A stretch of DNA of 47,574 nucleotides from a virus, in the IMG/VR virus record IMGVR_UViG_3300049793_000168, positions 1 through 47,574 of that record; one strand, given 5' to 3'. The first letter of the stretch is position 1; every line of letters begins with the position of its first letter. The notes beneath the pieces were generated by a model. It had not been told where the DNA came from. It saw only the letters and a list, made by a program, of their open reading frames with translations, and did no database searches. The position numbers and the translations under genes are program-made. Positions 30,650 through 38,222 of this stretch are shown here, one piece after another.

Positions 30650-30897
30650 AGCTTGTCCTCTAGATATTCCAGCCTTCGTTCAAGGCTGTCGAATTGAACA
30701 GAGCGCTCCATCCCGCGGACACACAGGCCGATGAGAGATCCGAATGCAGCTACCACGAACAAGGTGCCGAGAGAGATCAGGACTGAGTGTCCGAGCAGTA
30801 CGCGATGGTCACGGTGCGCTCCACTCTGGTCAAAGCAGAATGTCGCGGCCGCTGCGGACAGGCCGAGGTACGCGGCCCATAGGAAGGGAGCTCTCAT
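30646..30897 (-). CDS. Two-span membrane protein
   Basis: 83 residues from ATG 30897 (ATGA). Segments FLWAAYLGLSAAAATFCF and SVLISLGTLFVVAAFGSLIG are membrane helices, followed by a coiled-coil tail (SLERRLEYLEDKL). Unknown. Confidence 0.55.
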   Translation of the reverse strand: MRAPFLWAAYLGLSAAAATFCFDQSGAHRDHRVLLGHSVLISLGTLFVVAAFGSLIGLCVRGMERSVQFDSLERRLEYLEDKL

Positions 30898-31271
30898 GAG
30901 GCCTGCTCCATTCCCAGGGCGCGGGCCTCGGACACCGTCAGCCTGCTCTCGACCTGCTCGCGCCAGAGGTCTCGGAGGGTCTGGTAGTCGCTGAGGTCTG
31001 AGGGTTCGTCGCTGTAGAAGCCGTGAGACGCGGCCTTGGCGTAGCCGACGAGAGACTGGCCGTTCAGCGCGATGACTGGAATGGAGTCGTTTCGTCCGTC
31101 GCGCCAGCTGATGATCTCCAACTTGCCGCAGACGCATGAGCTCCATGAGCCCATGTCGAAACTGCCGTCAAAAAAGGACGCCCCGATGGTCTTGTACCAG
31201 TCGGGCTTCTTGGCGTCGAGCAGGGCTGCACCTCGCTTGACGCGACGCTTGAGAAGCATCTCTCTGATCAT
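30894..31271 (-). CDS. Hypothetical protein
   Basis: 125 residues from ATG 31271. SSCVCGKLEIISW (about 43-55) contains a CxC, followed by VIALNGQSLVGYAKAA. The C-terminus is helical. Overlaps both neighbours by 4 nt. Unknown. Confidence 0.5.
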   Translation of the reverse strand: MIREMLLKRRVKRGAALLDAKKPDWYKTIGASFFDGSFDMGSWSSCVCGKLEIISWRDGRNDSIPVIALNGQSLVGYAKAASHGFYSDEPSDLSDYQTLRDLWREQVESRLTVSEARALGMEQAS

Positions 31272-31501
31272 CTGTTCCTCCTCCTACTTTCGTGCGCCAC
31301 TTTTCTAGCGGCGCGTCTTTTGGCGATCGTCTTGCGGCCATACGGGGTGATGAAGTCTCGTCCCAGGAGCCCGATCACCAGGTTCTTCTTTCCGGTGAAA
31401 TCGGGCGGCGCAGTGGTGAGCTCACCCTTTTTCGTGAGGCGAAGCTTGCGGCGCCACGAGTCTTTCGTGCGAAGCAACGTGGTGGGCGGGACGCCGCTCA
31501 C
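31268..31501 (-). CDS. Basic hypothetical protein, first gene of leftward operon
   Basis: 77 residues from GTG 31501, which abuts the left arm of an 18-bp inverted repeat. The C-terminal third is strongly basic (TIAKRRAARKVAHESRRRNR), so nucleic-acid binding is likely. No TANNNT element lies at the expected distance, so the start or promoter is uncertain. Confidence 0.45.
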   Translation of the reverse strand: MSGVPPTTLLRTKDSWRRKLRLTKKGELTTAPPDFTGKKNLVIGLLGRDFITPYGRKTIAKRRAARKVAHESRRRNR

Positions 31502-31641
31502 GCGGACAGAAGATCCCTGCGCACTTGGTGGAGGTTACCCTGCGCTCGAGACGCTAGCGGCGCCTCCCGCATTACCCGGGGTGCGACCCGGCTCACCAAA
31601 CAGGGATCTTCTCTCCGCACGAACATCTACACTGCACCGTA
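31502..31641. promoter_or_regulatory. Divergent intergenic region with 18-bp inverted repeat
   Basis: GCGGACAGAAGATCCCTG (31502-31519) and its inverted copy (31601-31618) match at 17 of 18 bases. Inside them TTGGTG (31525-31530) mirrors CACCAA (31594-31599). The right half leads into CGAAC (31620-31624), three bases, TACACT (31628-31633) and, eight bases later, ATG 31642. The repeats may be operator sites or hairpin arms. Confidence 0.6.
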
Positions 31642-31887
31642 ATGGCTCTCGCGGAGACTGTCAACCACTTCTCCTGGGAGCCCGAGGACGGGAGCGAAAC
31701 CAAGTGGGCGCAGATCGCCAGCTACGCGGCGACCGAGGACGAGGCGCTGCACACCGGCGCCCTCTACTTCATGATCCTGCTCACGCTCAACGGCGTCGAC
31801 CATCCCCACTACGATCGCATCGCGTCGAAGATGCGGATGGAGGGGCTCGAGCTCAGGGACGACGAAGATCAAAACGGGATCGAGTAG
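31642..31887 (+). CDS. Hypothetical protein
   Basis: 81 residues, acidic, the only rightward gene between two leftward runs. HFSWEPEDGSETKWAQIASY then LYFMILLTLNGVDHPHYD are its ordered parts. It has its own promoter (TACACT). Its end overlaps the convergent gene by 19 nt. Unknown. Confidence 0.55.
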   Translation: MALAETVNHFSWEPEDGSETKWAQIASYAATEDEALHTGALYFMILLTLNGVDHPHYDRIASKMRMEGLELRDDEDQNGIE

Positions 31888-32063
31888 GGGTCACGGCCTT
31901 GGTGGACTTTGCAGCCTGGATCGTACTTGCTCTTCTCGCTGTCGCAGCTGCATTCGCTGAGCTCTAGCTGCCCGCAGCCCTTACAGAGAGCGTAGGGCTT
32001 CCAGGCGCGCCCGAGGTCACAGCCACACTCTGCGCAATAGACCTTCGGCGGGATCCTAGACAA
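31869..32063 (-). CDS. Zinc-ribbon small protein
   Basis: 64 residues from TTG 32063. YCAECGCDLG and LCKGCGQLELSECSC give two Cys pairs, a standard zinc ribbon, plus extra Cys. It overlaps the glycosyltransferase stop by 8 nt. Confidence 0.55.
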   Translation of the reverse strand: MSRIPPKVYCAECGCDLGRAWKPYALCKGCGQLELSECSCDSEKSKYDPGCKVHQGRDPYSIPF

Positions 32064-32655
32064 GGTTCCAGGCTCGAGCGATCATCGCGTTCTTGAGAAC
32101 CCGGTTCCCAGGTCCGTGCGCGAGGCGCGTGCCGCTGTGTGCCACGTCGCGCACCTCGTAGCCCAGGTCGACCTTGGTGTGTGTGGACAGAACGCCGACA
32201 GCGAAGTCGCACCAGTCGTAGAAGAACTTGTCGGCGGGCCAGTGGGTCAGGTACTGCTCCGCTGCTTTCTCCCACCCGAACCGCGGCATCAGGCCGCCCA
32301 TGCCGAGCAGGCCGAGGTCCTGGTAGTTTCCGCGATCCACCCACGGTTCGTCCATGTTGCAGAGCATCATGTCGGCCTTCTCCATGGGGTCTTCGTCCCA
32401 CCATCCGTATCTGGCGTCCCACTCGTCCTTCAAAGCCTCGTGCTCGGTGAAGACGATGTCGTCGTCCTGGAAGTAGACGAGCGGATGCTGACACTCGTAG
32501 GTCGCGCAGTAGCGTCCGAAGACGCTGACGTCTTGGTCCTTGTTCGAGTTGTTCCAGATCACCACGTCGTCGTACTGCGCGTGGAGCTCAGCGAGGATCG
32601 GCGCCAGGGTGACGTCGCCCCGGGTGACAACGACTGCGGAGACGCCTTCGATCAT
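32056..32655 (-). CDS. Glycosyltransferase-like protein with DDD motif
   Basis: 199 residues from ATG 32655, preceded by a GAGGAAA Shine-Dalgarno site. VSAVVVTRGDVTLAPILAEL opens a GT-A Rossmann fold and YFQDDDIVF (61-69) is the metal-binding DxD. It ends a five-gene cluster with a deacetylase, acyltransferase and phosphatase, suggesting joint work on a glycan. Target unknown. Confidence 0.75.
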   Translation of the reverse strand: MIEGVSAVVVTRGDVTLAPILAELHAQYDDVVIWNNSNKDQDVSVFGRYCATYECQHPLVYFQDDDIVFTEHEALKDEWDARYGWWDEDPMEKADMMLCNMDEPWVDRGNYQDLGLLGMGGLMPRFGWEKAAEQYLTHWPADKFFYDWCDFAVGVLSTHTKVDLGYEVRDVAHSGTRLAHGPGNRVLKNAMIARAWNLV

Positions 32656-32668
32656 TTTCCTCGAAGCC

Positions 32669-32899
32669 TCATGGGTGGCGCTCCAAGAGCTTCTCGGCGG
32701 CTGAGAGCCGTCCAGCGATTCCAGCTCGATCAAGCCCGACCTCATCGAGGAGCACGCGCAGCTTCTTGTTATCCTCTCGTAGCGCATCCCGTTCGGCCTC
32801 AAGCTCGGCCACCGCCTCATAAGCCTCACGCCGATACTGCGACGCGCCCACCGAGGCCGCGTAGTCCAGCGCCTTACGGATGACCGCGCCTGGAACCAT
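32669..32899 (-). CDS. Coiled-coil protein
   Basis: 76 residues from ATG 32899, chosen over GTG 32923 because AAGGAG lies six bases before it. AYEAVAELEAERDALREDNK (about 28-47) predicts a coiled coil. Unknown role inside the glycan cluster. Confidence 0.6.
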   Translation of the reverse strand: MVPGAVIRKALDYAASVGASQYRREAYEAVAELEAERDALREDNKKLRVLLDEVGLDRAGIAGRLSAAEKLLERHP

Positions 32900-32915
32900 G
32901 CCACTCTCCTTCGTT

Positions 32916-33614
32916 CTAGGCACGGTACAACTCCGCAGGCCAGTGGTCGGGGTGCTGCAGGATGATCATGCGGCCAGAGTACGGGAAGTCTCGGAGCGCG
33001 TCGTCGAGGGTCGGGTTGCCGGGGTAGTCGGCCCACTTGCCGCCGCTGTCACTCATGTACGCGGCGCGAGGGAGCCAGTCTCCGGCGTACTTGAGGCCGA
33101 AATCTGCAAGCTCGCTGTGCCACATGTACTTTTTGCCCGGACGCTGGCACTCCGCGAACATTTCGTAGTTCACGAAGCCGAACTCGTGACAGAGCTCGTC
33201 GCCGTGCGCTGCTGTTGAGAGCACCGGCGCTCCGCTCCACCCGCGAAGCTGCTCGCATGCCTCGTGCAAAATCGGTTGCGGCCAGCGCCTCTGCCGGATC
33301 GACTCGGCGATCGCGTTGTTGTGGATCCCGATCTCATGTCCAGTGTCGACGAGACACTCGAGCACGGATCTCATCTGCGGCCCCCAATACGGCGCGCTGT
33401 GGAGGAAGTACCACGTCGAGCGGATCCCCCGCTCGTTCTCCCATCGCGCCATTGGCAGGACGCTGTCCCACCCGTTGTCGTCGACGTCGTGGCGCAGGCC
33501 AATGACCTCGGGGACAGTCTCGGTGTACCTGTCCAGGTCGTGTAGGTCGCGCAGGGGCCTCACGTACCCCCTAGAGAACAGCCTGTCCAGTTTCTCGAGG
33601 TCTACAGCTTCCAT
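32916..33614 (-). CDS. Polysaccharide deacetylase-like protein (NodB homology)
   Basis: 232 residues from ATG 33614. IGLRHDVDDN (38-47) holds the Asp pair and HEIGIHNN (93-100) the metal-binding His residues of the NodB fold. It probably removes acetyl groups from a cell-wall or surface glycan, though the variant RHDVDD motif suggests a divergent subgroup. Confidence 0.72.
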   Translation of the reverse strand: MEAVDLEKLDRLFSRGYVRPLRDLHDLDRYTETVPEVIGLRHDVDDNGWDSVLPMARWENERGIRSTWYFLHSAPYWGPQMRSVLECLVDTGHEIGIHNNAIAESIRQRRWPQPILHEACEQLRGWSGAPVLSTAAHGDELCHEFGFVNYEMFAECQRPGKKYMWHSELADFGLKYAGDWLPRAAYMSDSGGKWADYPGNPTLDDALRDFPYSGRMIILQHPDHWPAELYRA

Positions 33615-34249
33615 GTCACATCCTCTTCGGCAAAACCGAGGCGTTCCTTGAACCATCGCAGCCCCGGGGTGCCGGAGTCGTGGCGGTTGTAGAATACGTA
33701 TCCGGTCCCGCACACTAGTTGGTCGCGCACGAGCTCGCGCATTGCCAGGTACATGATCCCGTCGTTGAGGTACTCGCCGTGCCCCAAGAGCATTGAGATC
33801 ACCACGACCTCTCCACAGCGGACGGCGCTGATGTACCCGACGAGCGCGTTGAACGCAGACAGCACCCCGTAGAAGGCTCGGTGGTGCTGTGGGCACTGTG
33901 GGTCGCCGATCAGGCTGGTCGCTGGCTTCCAGCCGTCCGTGTACGAGTCGGACATCGGGCGTCCCTGCCTCGAGCCCAGGGACCTGTTGATCGCCTCGAT
34001 GTCTCCGGGGTAGTGCGCGGGCTCGACTCGCTCGACGCGGTAGCCGATGCGCTTTGCCTTGTTCGCGCGCTTGCGCAACGTGTTGTGGTTGGTGAGCCAG
34101 GCGTTCTCGAAGCCGTGGTAGTTCGGAAGCTTGAGAATCGAGACCCCCTTGCCGTACTCGGGCTGGTTGAGCTCGCCGTACTGCGCGCGCGCCAGGTCGT
34201 AGCACTCATCGAAGCAGGTCTCGTAGACCCCCAGGTAGATATCGATCAC
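33602..34249 (-). CDS. Acyltransferase-like protein (GNAT/FemAB type, putative)
   Basis: 215 residues from GTG 34249 (GTGA overlap). NTLRKRANKAKRIGYRVERV, then ALVGYISAVRCGEVVVISML and YLNDGIMYLAMRELV, recall GNAT-fold FemAB-like enzymes that add amino acids or acetyl groups to wall or sugar targets. It sits between the phosphatase and the deacetylase. The call is from fold-like pattern only. Confidence 0.5.
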   Translation of the reverse strand: MIDIYLGVYETCFDECYDLARAQYGELNQPEYGKGVSILKLPNYHGFENAWLTNHNTLRKRANKAKRIGYRVERVEPAHYPGDIEAINRSLGSRQGRPMSDSYTDGWKPATSLIGDPQCPQHHRAFYGVLSAFNALVGYISAVRCGEVVVISMLLGHGEYLNDGIMYLAMRELVRDQLVCGTGYVFYNRHDSGTPGLRWFKERLGFAEEDVTWKL

Positions 34250-34743
34250 TCGCGCTCCCGGAGCCAGTCCTCGAAGGCGGGGTTGCACAGGACCGCGGGC
34301 GAGCGCTTGTCGCGCAGCGTCTCTATCGCTCGGTCGGCGCTCCACCCGTCCAACATGAGGGTGCGCGCGGCGACAAGGCTCGAGCGATTCAGTCCCGCCT
34401 GGCAATGGACGAGGGTCGGGCCCTGGTGCATGCAGCCGAGCACCCACTCGGCGACACTCTCCACTTCGCCCATCTCCTGGTCAAGGCTGTCGTAGAGGCG
34501 TACGTAGAGCTCGCTCTTGAGCTCGTGCATTATCGTGTACCTCTCCCAGGGGTACAGGCTGACCAGGTGGTCGATGTTGTTCGGCAGGATCAGGCCGTTC
34601 GCGCAGCCACCCGTCCAGAGGTTCTCGGTGATCTGAGAGATGAACGGCACGTCGAATGGAACGTTGCCGTGCCTGGCGACGCCCTCCATCCTCGCCCGCG
34701 TCGGGTCGAACGTGATGTCGATGCGGGTTGGGTCTGAGCTCAT
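34246..34743 (-). CDS. Dual-specificity/tyrosine phosphatase-like protein
   Basis: 165 residues. HCQAGLNRSS (113-122) is the Cys-x5-Arg loop with catalytic Cys114 and Arg120; YDSLDQEM near 84 likely gives the general acid Asp. It removes phosphate from protein or another phosphoester. It lies between the primase-helicase and the glycan genes, coupled to each by 4-nt overlap. Confidence 0.85.
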   Translation of the reverse strand: MSSDPTRIDITFDPTRARMEGVARHGNVPFDVPFISQITENLWTGGCANGLILPNNIDHLVSLYPWERYTIMHELKSELYVRLYDSLDQEMGEVESVAEWVLGCMHQGPTLVHCQAGLNRSSLVAARTLMLDGWSADRAIETLRDKRSPAVLCNPAFEDWLRERE

Positions 34744-37022
34744 TTCAACTTCACCGTCCCTCCTGAGGTTGTCTTGTCGATTTCGAATCTCGGGTCATCT
34801 TGTATCCAGCGGGCGCGCTCTTTGCGTAGCTCGTCGCGGTCGCCCTTCATGCGCTCGCCCATCGAACGATAGGCGAAATACGATAGCTGTGTCGGACCAG
34901 AGTCATGGATGTGCTGCTCGACGGCGTCGCAGTAGCGATCCTGCTGCGCGACTACCGACTTGCGCGCGGCGTTCAGCGAGAACTCCATCGAGGACTCCAC
35001 ACACGAGACCGCGCCTGTGACGTGTTCGGGGGCAACGCGCGCGTCCTCCGCGAGGGCCAGGAGCGTGGCGACCTTCTTGACGATCTGCTGGCCGCGGCCG
35101 AACAGAGCGGCCGGGAGCAGCTGCCCTGCGTCAGAGAACTCGATCGTGCGCGCGCGCTCTCGCTCGTACCAGTCTCGGTACGTGTCCCTGGCCTCCGGCT
35201 CCCACCGCGCCATCGCGTCCATCCGCGGGCCGAAGTGCTGTCCCCACTGCTGCAGGCGCATGACGAGCCTCTCGCGCTTGATCTCGTAGTCGGGCGGGCG
35301 CGCCTCGTCGGTGAAGGGGATCGCTTCCTTGCGGTCCTCTCCCGAGGCGCTCGCCACGAGGATCCGGCCGAGGAAGCCGTCGTCAGCCTGCTCGACGCCG
35401 ACGTTCCGCTCGAAGTCCGGAGTCGTCATGGTTGCGAGCAGCGACACGCAGGCCTTGCCCTCGGGGATGTGGATGCCGGTCTTGCCGCCGGTGCGAATGC
35501 CCTGGTGGAAGCCGTTGTACATCGAGAGCAGTTGCGCGCGCGTGTCCTTCTGCCAGTCGTCGCCGACGTTCAGCATCTTCCCAAACTCGTCCCACATGAT
35601 GACGACGGGGGGCGGGTCGTGGAGGATCGAGTTGCGCTCCTGCTCGATCCGGTCCCACTCGTCCTTGACCTCCTGCCACTCTTCCTCGGTCCACGACGGC
35701 TTGCGCTTGGGGCCGGAGGGGTTGTGCTTGCCACGGAAGAACTCGACCTTGTCCTTGCCCCCCAGGGCGACCTCCAGGAGCGCGAGGCCGCTTACGTGGC
35801 TCATCGCCGCACCGATGTCGAGGCCCGCATCCTTGAACAGATTTCGGACGCTCTTCATCGCGGTCGTCTTCTTGTCGGTCGCGGAGCCGCCGATGATCGC
35901 CACGTAGAGGATGAGCGGTTCCTCCATCTCACCGCTCGTGAGGTACAGGTGCTGGCTGGCGAACGCGCTCATGATGACCAGCGCCGACAGCGCGATCGTG
36001 GAGTCAGGTGACTCGATCGTGGGGCCGAACAGGTCGACAATGTCGCGGATGATCCCGGTCTCAGGGATCTCGAATTTGGTGAGCATTTCGGCGGGCGCGG
36101 ACTCGACCTTCCCGTAGTTGGCCGCGGGGGCTCCGTTGTAGAAGTCGTCCTTGTCGCTCAGCGCCATCTCAATAGAGCGTGTGCGGTAGTCCTCGCGCTC
36201 CACCCACTTCTCGCGCTGCCCAAGGTCGCTCTGGCCGAAGATCCGCTCGATGCGCTCGGGGACTGGTCCGGCGAGCCAGGCAATCTTCTCGAGTAGCGCC
36301 ATGTCGGCTCGGCTCGCGTCGCCGTCGTAGTCACTGGTGTCGCCCCACCAGAGGCGCTCGTACTTCTCCTGATCGCGCAGCATCATGATCAGCGCCTCGT
36401 CGGCGCCCTCGAACCCGGCCGCCCGCTCCATCAGACTGGAGGAATCGCCTACTTTTGTCCGGGGGTGGACACTCGCTTTCGCGTCGGGCGCTTTCAGGAA
36501 GCGCTCGCAGAGCCAGTCGAGTTCCTCCTGCTGGTCGGCGACCTCGGTAGCAAGGCCCCAGGGGCTGCTGGTGACGGTGAAGAAGCGGTCGCGGTCGTAG
36601 ACCTCCAGCTGCTTGAAGCTGGTGACGTCGGTCGTGCGGTTGCGGGAGCCCTCGGGCTTGACGCCGCGGCCGATGAACTTGATCCCTTGGCCCGAGGGGC
36701 TGATCTCTGCGTACGTACCCGAGAACCGCCGAAGGATGTCAAGAGTGTCGCCCGCGGGGCGGGGGAGGCAGTCATCGAGGTCGACGCCGAAGAAGGGATC
36801 GTCGGCGGTGAAGCAGAAGCCGATGCCCGCGAATTGGGGACCGTTCTGATTCCCGAGCTCGAGAGCTTCGAGCGCCTCCGCGTACGTGAGCCAGGACGAG
36901 GGACGGTTGACCGGAGTCGGGTGACCGTTCATGTCACAGGGCACCTTGGTGGACTTCCCGTCGCGGACTTCCTCCTTCCAGAGGATCCACTGAGGGGTGT
37001 CGATGAGGCTTTTCGGTGTCAA
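34740..37022 (-). CDS. Primase-helicase (prim-pol-like N-terminus, DUF3987-type ATPase)
   Basis: 760 residues from TTG 37022. The N-terminal 200 residues include FFGVDLDDCLP (78-87), a prim-pol-like acidic motif. GGSATDKKT (378-386) is Walker A and VIMWDEFGK (near 475) is Walker B of a helicase-like ATPase of the DUF3987 group. It would unwind and prime phage DNA. An AT-rich inverted repeat lies directly upstream. No separate polymerase is encoded. Confidence 0.8.
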   Translation of the reverse strand: MTPKSLIDTPQWILWKEEVRDGKSTKVPCDMNGHPTPVNRPSSWLTYAEALEALELGNQNGPQFAGIGFCFTADDPFFGVDLDDCLPRPAGDTLDILRRFSGTYAEISPSGQGIKFIGRGVKPEGSRNRTTDVTSFKQLEVYDRDRFFTVTSSPWGLATEVADQQEELDWLCERFLKAPDAKASVHPRTKVGDSSSLMERAAGFEGADEALIMMLRDQEKYERLWWGDTSDYDGDASRADMALLEKIAWLAGPVPERIERIFGQSDLGQREKWVEREDYRTRSIEMALSDKDDFYNGAPAANYGKVESAPAEMLTKFEIPETGIIRDIVDLFGPTIESPDSTIALSALVIMSAFASQHLYLTSGEMEEPLILYVAIIGGSATDKKTTAMKSVRNLFKDAGLDIGAAMSHVSGLALLEVALGGKDKVEFFRGKHNPSGPKRKPSWTEEEWQEVKDEWDRIEQERNSILHDPPPVVIMWDEFGKMLNVGDDWQKDTRAQLLSMYNGFHQGIRTGGKTGIHIPEGKACVSLLATMTTPDFERNVGVEQADDGFLGRILVASASGEDRKEAIPFTDEARPPDYEIKRERLVMRLQQWGQHFGPRMDAMARWEPEARDTYRDWYERERARTIEFSDAGQLLPAALFGRGQQIVKKVATLLALAEDARVAPEHVTGAVSCVESSMEFSLNAARKSVVAQQDRYCDAVEQHIHDSGPTQLSYFAYRSMGERMKGDRDELRKERARWIQDDPRFEIDKTTSGGTVKLK

Positions 37023-37220
37023 ATGGGTCCTAAGTTTGAGAGTTTTGATAGTTTGAGCTATGAAAGTACTTGTTTATTCTAAGCCAAATTCAGGGGATGC
37101 GTACAGGGGTATTCCTAGCTGGAACTCTCGAAACTATCAAACTTCGACGCTGAGAGCTCGGAAGAGAGTGTAAGGGCGAAGCGTGCTTTGCACACGCCCC
37201 GCCCCACACCGGTGTGGGTC
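37023..37220. other. AT-rich intergenic region with inverted repeat, origin candidate
   Basis: TTTGATAGTTT (37044-37054) recurs inverted as AAACTATCAAA (37131-37141), with related GTTTGAGAGTTTT copies nearby, in an AT-rich stretch unlike the rest of the genome. Next to it lie a GCGTGC/GCACACGC hairpin and a perfect palindrome. Location beside the primase-helicase makes an origin or its regulatory site plausible. No gene is seen here. Confidence 0.45.
37203..37218 (-). terminator. Perfect 16-bp palindrome downstream of OB-like gene
   Basis: CCCACACC (37203-37210) and GGTGTGGG (37211-37218) are exact inverted arms two bases beyond the end of the gene at 37221. It may end that transcript or bind a dimeric protein. 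Confidence 0.5.
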
Positions 37221-37607
37221 CTACCAGTCAGCGCCATCTGACGCTGCGGCGTTGACCAGCGACGCACGCTCGACCGCGATGCCGAAGTCGAAGTACGTGT
37301 CCTCGGGGTTCTTCTTCTGCGGCTTCTCGCCCTTGAAGAAGATGGCGATCGTGTCGCCGACCTGGAGGTTCGACTCCTCGATCTTCCGCTTGAGCACGGT
37401 CTTGCCGCACAGGATACGGACTGTGTCCGCTTCCTGCTCTGCACCACCCTCGATGATCGTGGTGGCATCGATCGTGACCATCGGGGCGGGTTCGTAGTCG
37501 CCCTTGAAGGTCGACAGGCCGGTGATGACGCCCTCGATGGCGTCTCCCTCCTGCGTGTACTCCCACTTTCGGCCGGTATCGTTCTCGGCCTTGTTGAGCA
37601 GACTCAA
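37221..37607 (-). CDS. OB-fold-like protein, possible single-strand DNA-binding protein
   Basis: 128 residues from TTG 37607, with AAAGGGG seven to eight bases upstream. EGDAIEGVITGLSTFKGDYE, then LQVGDTIAIFFKGEKPQKK, give a beta-barrel pattern like phage ssDNA-binding proteins beside primase genes. The frame is also open to 37667. The transcript would start near 37633 from the TTGAAC/TACACT promoter. Confidence 0.6.
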   Translation of the reverse strand: MSLLNKAENDTGRKWEYTQEGDAIEGVITGLSTFKGDYEPAPMVTIDATTIIEGGAEQEADTVRILCGKTVLKRKIEESNLQVGDTIAIFFKGEKPQKKNPEDTYFDFGIAVERASLVNAAASDGADW

Positions 37608-37639
37608 GTGAGCCCCTTTCTGTCGTTTTGCATGCTCAC

Positions 37640-37667
37640 AGTGTAGCTGTTCTATCGGGGCGTTCAA
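37640..37667 (-). promoter_or_regulatory. Leftward promoter TTGAAC-N16-TACACT
   Basis: On the minus strand TTGAAC (37667-37662), 16 bases, TACACT (37645-37640). This is the clearest -35/-10 pair in the window. AGAAC also lies three bases before TACACT. It likely drives the OB-like gene and the primase-helicase operon. Confidence 0.65.
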
Positions 37668-37671
37668 CTGG

Positions 37672-37677
37672 TATCTT
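37672..37677 (+). promoter_or_regulatory. -10 element TATCTT, divergent to the leftward promoter
   Basis: TATCTT, six bases, ATG 37684. TCAAC lies three bases upstream and is the reverse of the -35 TTGAAC of the leftward promoter, so the two promoters share bases. Confidence 0.5.
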
Positions 37678-37683
37678 TAACGT

Positions 37684-37956
37684 ATGCCGACTCGCGCGGG
37701 ACAGCGGAAGAAGAGCAAGACTGGCCGCTGCTCGCCCGCGGAGCACAAGGCGCTGGCGAGCCACCGGAAGGCCGAGGCCAAGTACGTGCGCAAGAACAAG
37801 CAGAAGCACGGAGCGGCCGCTCGAGCCTACTACCACAAGAACAAGGCCAAGATCCGAGCTCAGCGCCGCCTCGCCAAGACTGCTAAGCACAAGGCCATCG
37901 TGGCAGCGCGTCGACGCGCGTACGGGGGCAACCGCGGAAGGCCCAGGACCTGTTGA
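37684..37956 (+). CDS. Small very basic protein
   Basis: 90 residues, Lys/Arg/Ala-rich (KYVRKNKQKHGAAARAYYHK, AKIRAQRRLAKTAKHKA). It resembles the basic lead segment of phage recombination endonuclease VII genes without the nuclease core. Nucleic-acid binding is likely. It is transcribed away from the primase operon. Confidence 0.55.
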   Translation: MPTRAGQRKKSKTGRCSPAEHKALASHRKAEAKYVRKNKQKHGAAARAYYHKNKAKIRAQRRLAKTAKHKAIVAARRRAYGGNRGRPRTC

Positions 37957-38051
37957 GCATCATAAAACGCGCTGACGTATCACGATGTGGGTGGCCTCCC
38001 CCTCCCCGGCCTGAGGATCGCGAGCCCTGGCGCCCCCGAGCATCATAAAAC
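37955..38051 (+). repeat. GAGCATCATAAAAC direct repeats
   Basis: Two exact 14-bp copies at 37955-37968 and 38038-38051, 83 bp apart. Confidence 0.8.
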
Positions 38052-38118
38052 CAGCTAGTACGCGCGTTCGGCGTTTTGTGTCTCTTCGTATAGCGCTGTA
38101 GCGCTGCTGGTACCACTG

Positions 38119-38170
38119 TGTAGCGCTGTACCCGATCGGTTACATGTAGCGCTGTAACCGATCGGTTGCA
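38119..38170 (+). repeat. Tandem 26-bp iterons
   Basis: Two adjoining copies (38119-38144, 38145-38170) match at 24 of 26 bases. Each holds TGTAGCGCTGTA followed by CCGATCGGTT. Partial TAGCGCTG copies occur at 38091-38107. The second copy has an exact AACCGATCGGTT palindrome. Confidence 0.85.
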
Positions 38171-38222
38171 CGAGCTCGAGCTCCCCCGCGCCCGCGCCGC
38201 TCGAGCGAGAAGATGACGCTCG

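Noticed and set aside
34905-36011. Long plus-strand frame within the primase-helicase gene
   Set aside because: Lies opposite Walker A and B coding sequence; no start signal and composition typical of an antisense frame.
37044-37141. attP site for integration
   Set aside because: The inverted repeat could suit an attachment site but there is no integrase or excisionase in the window.
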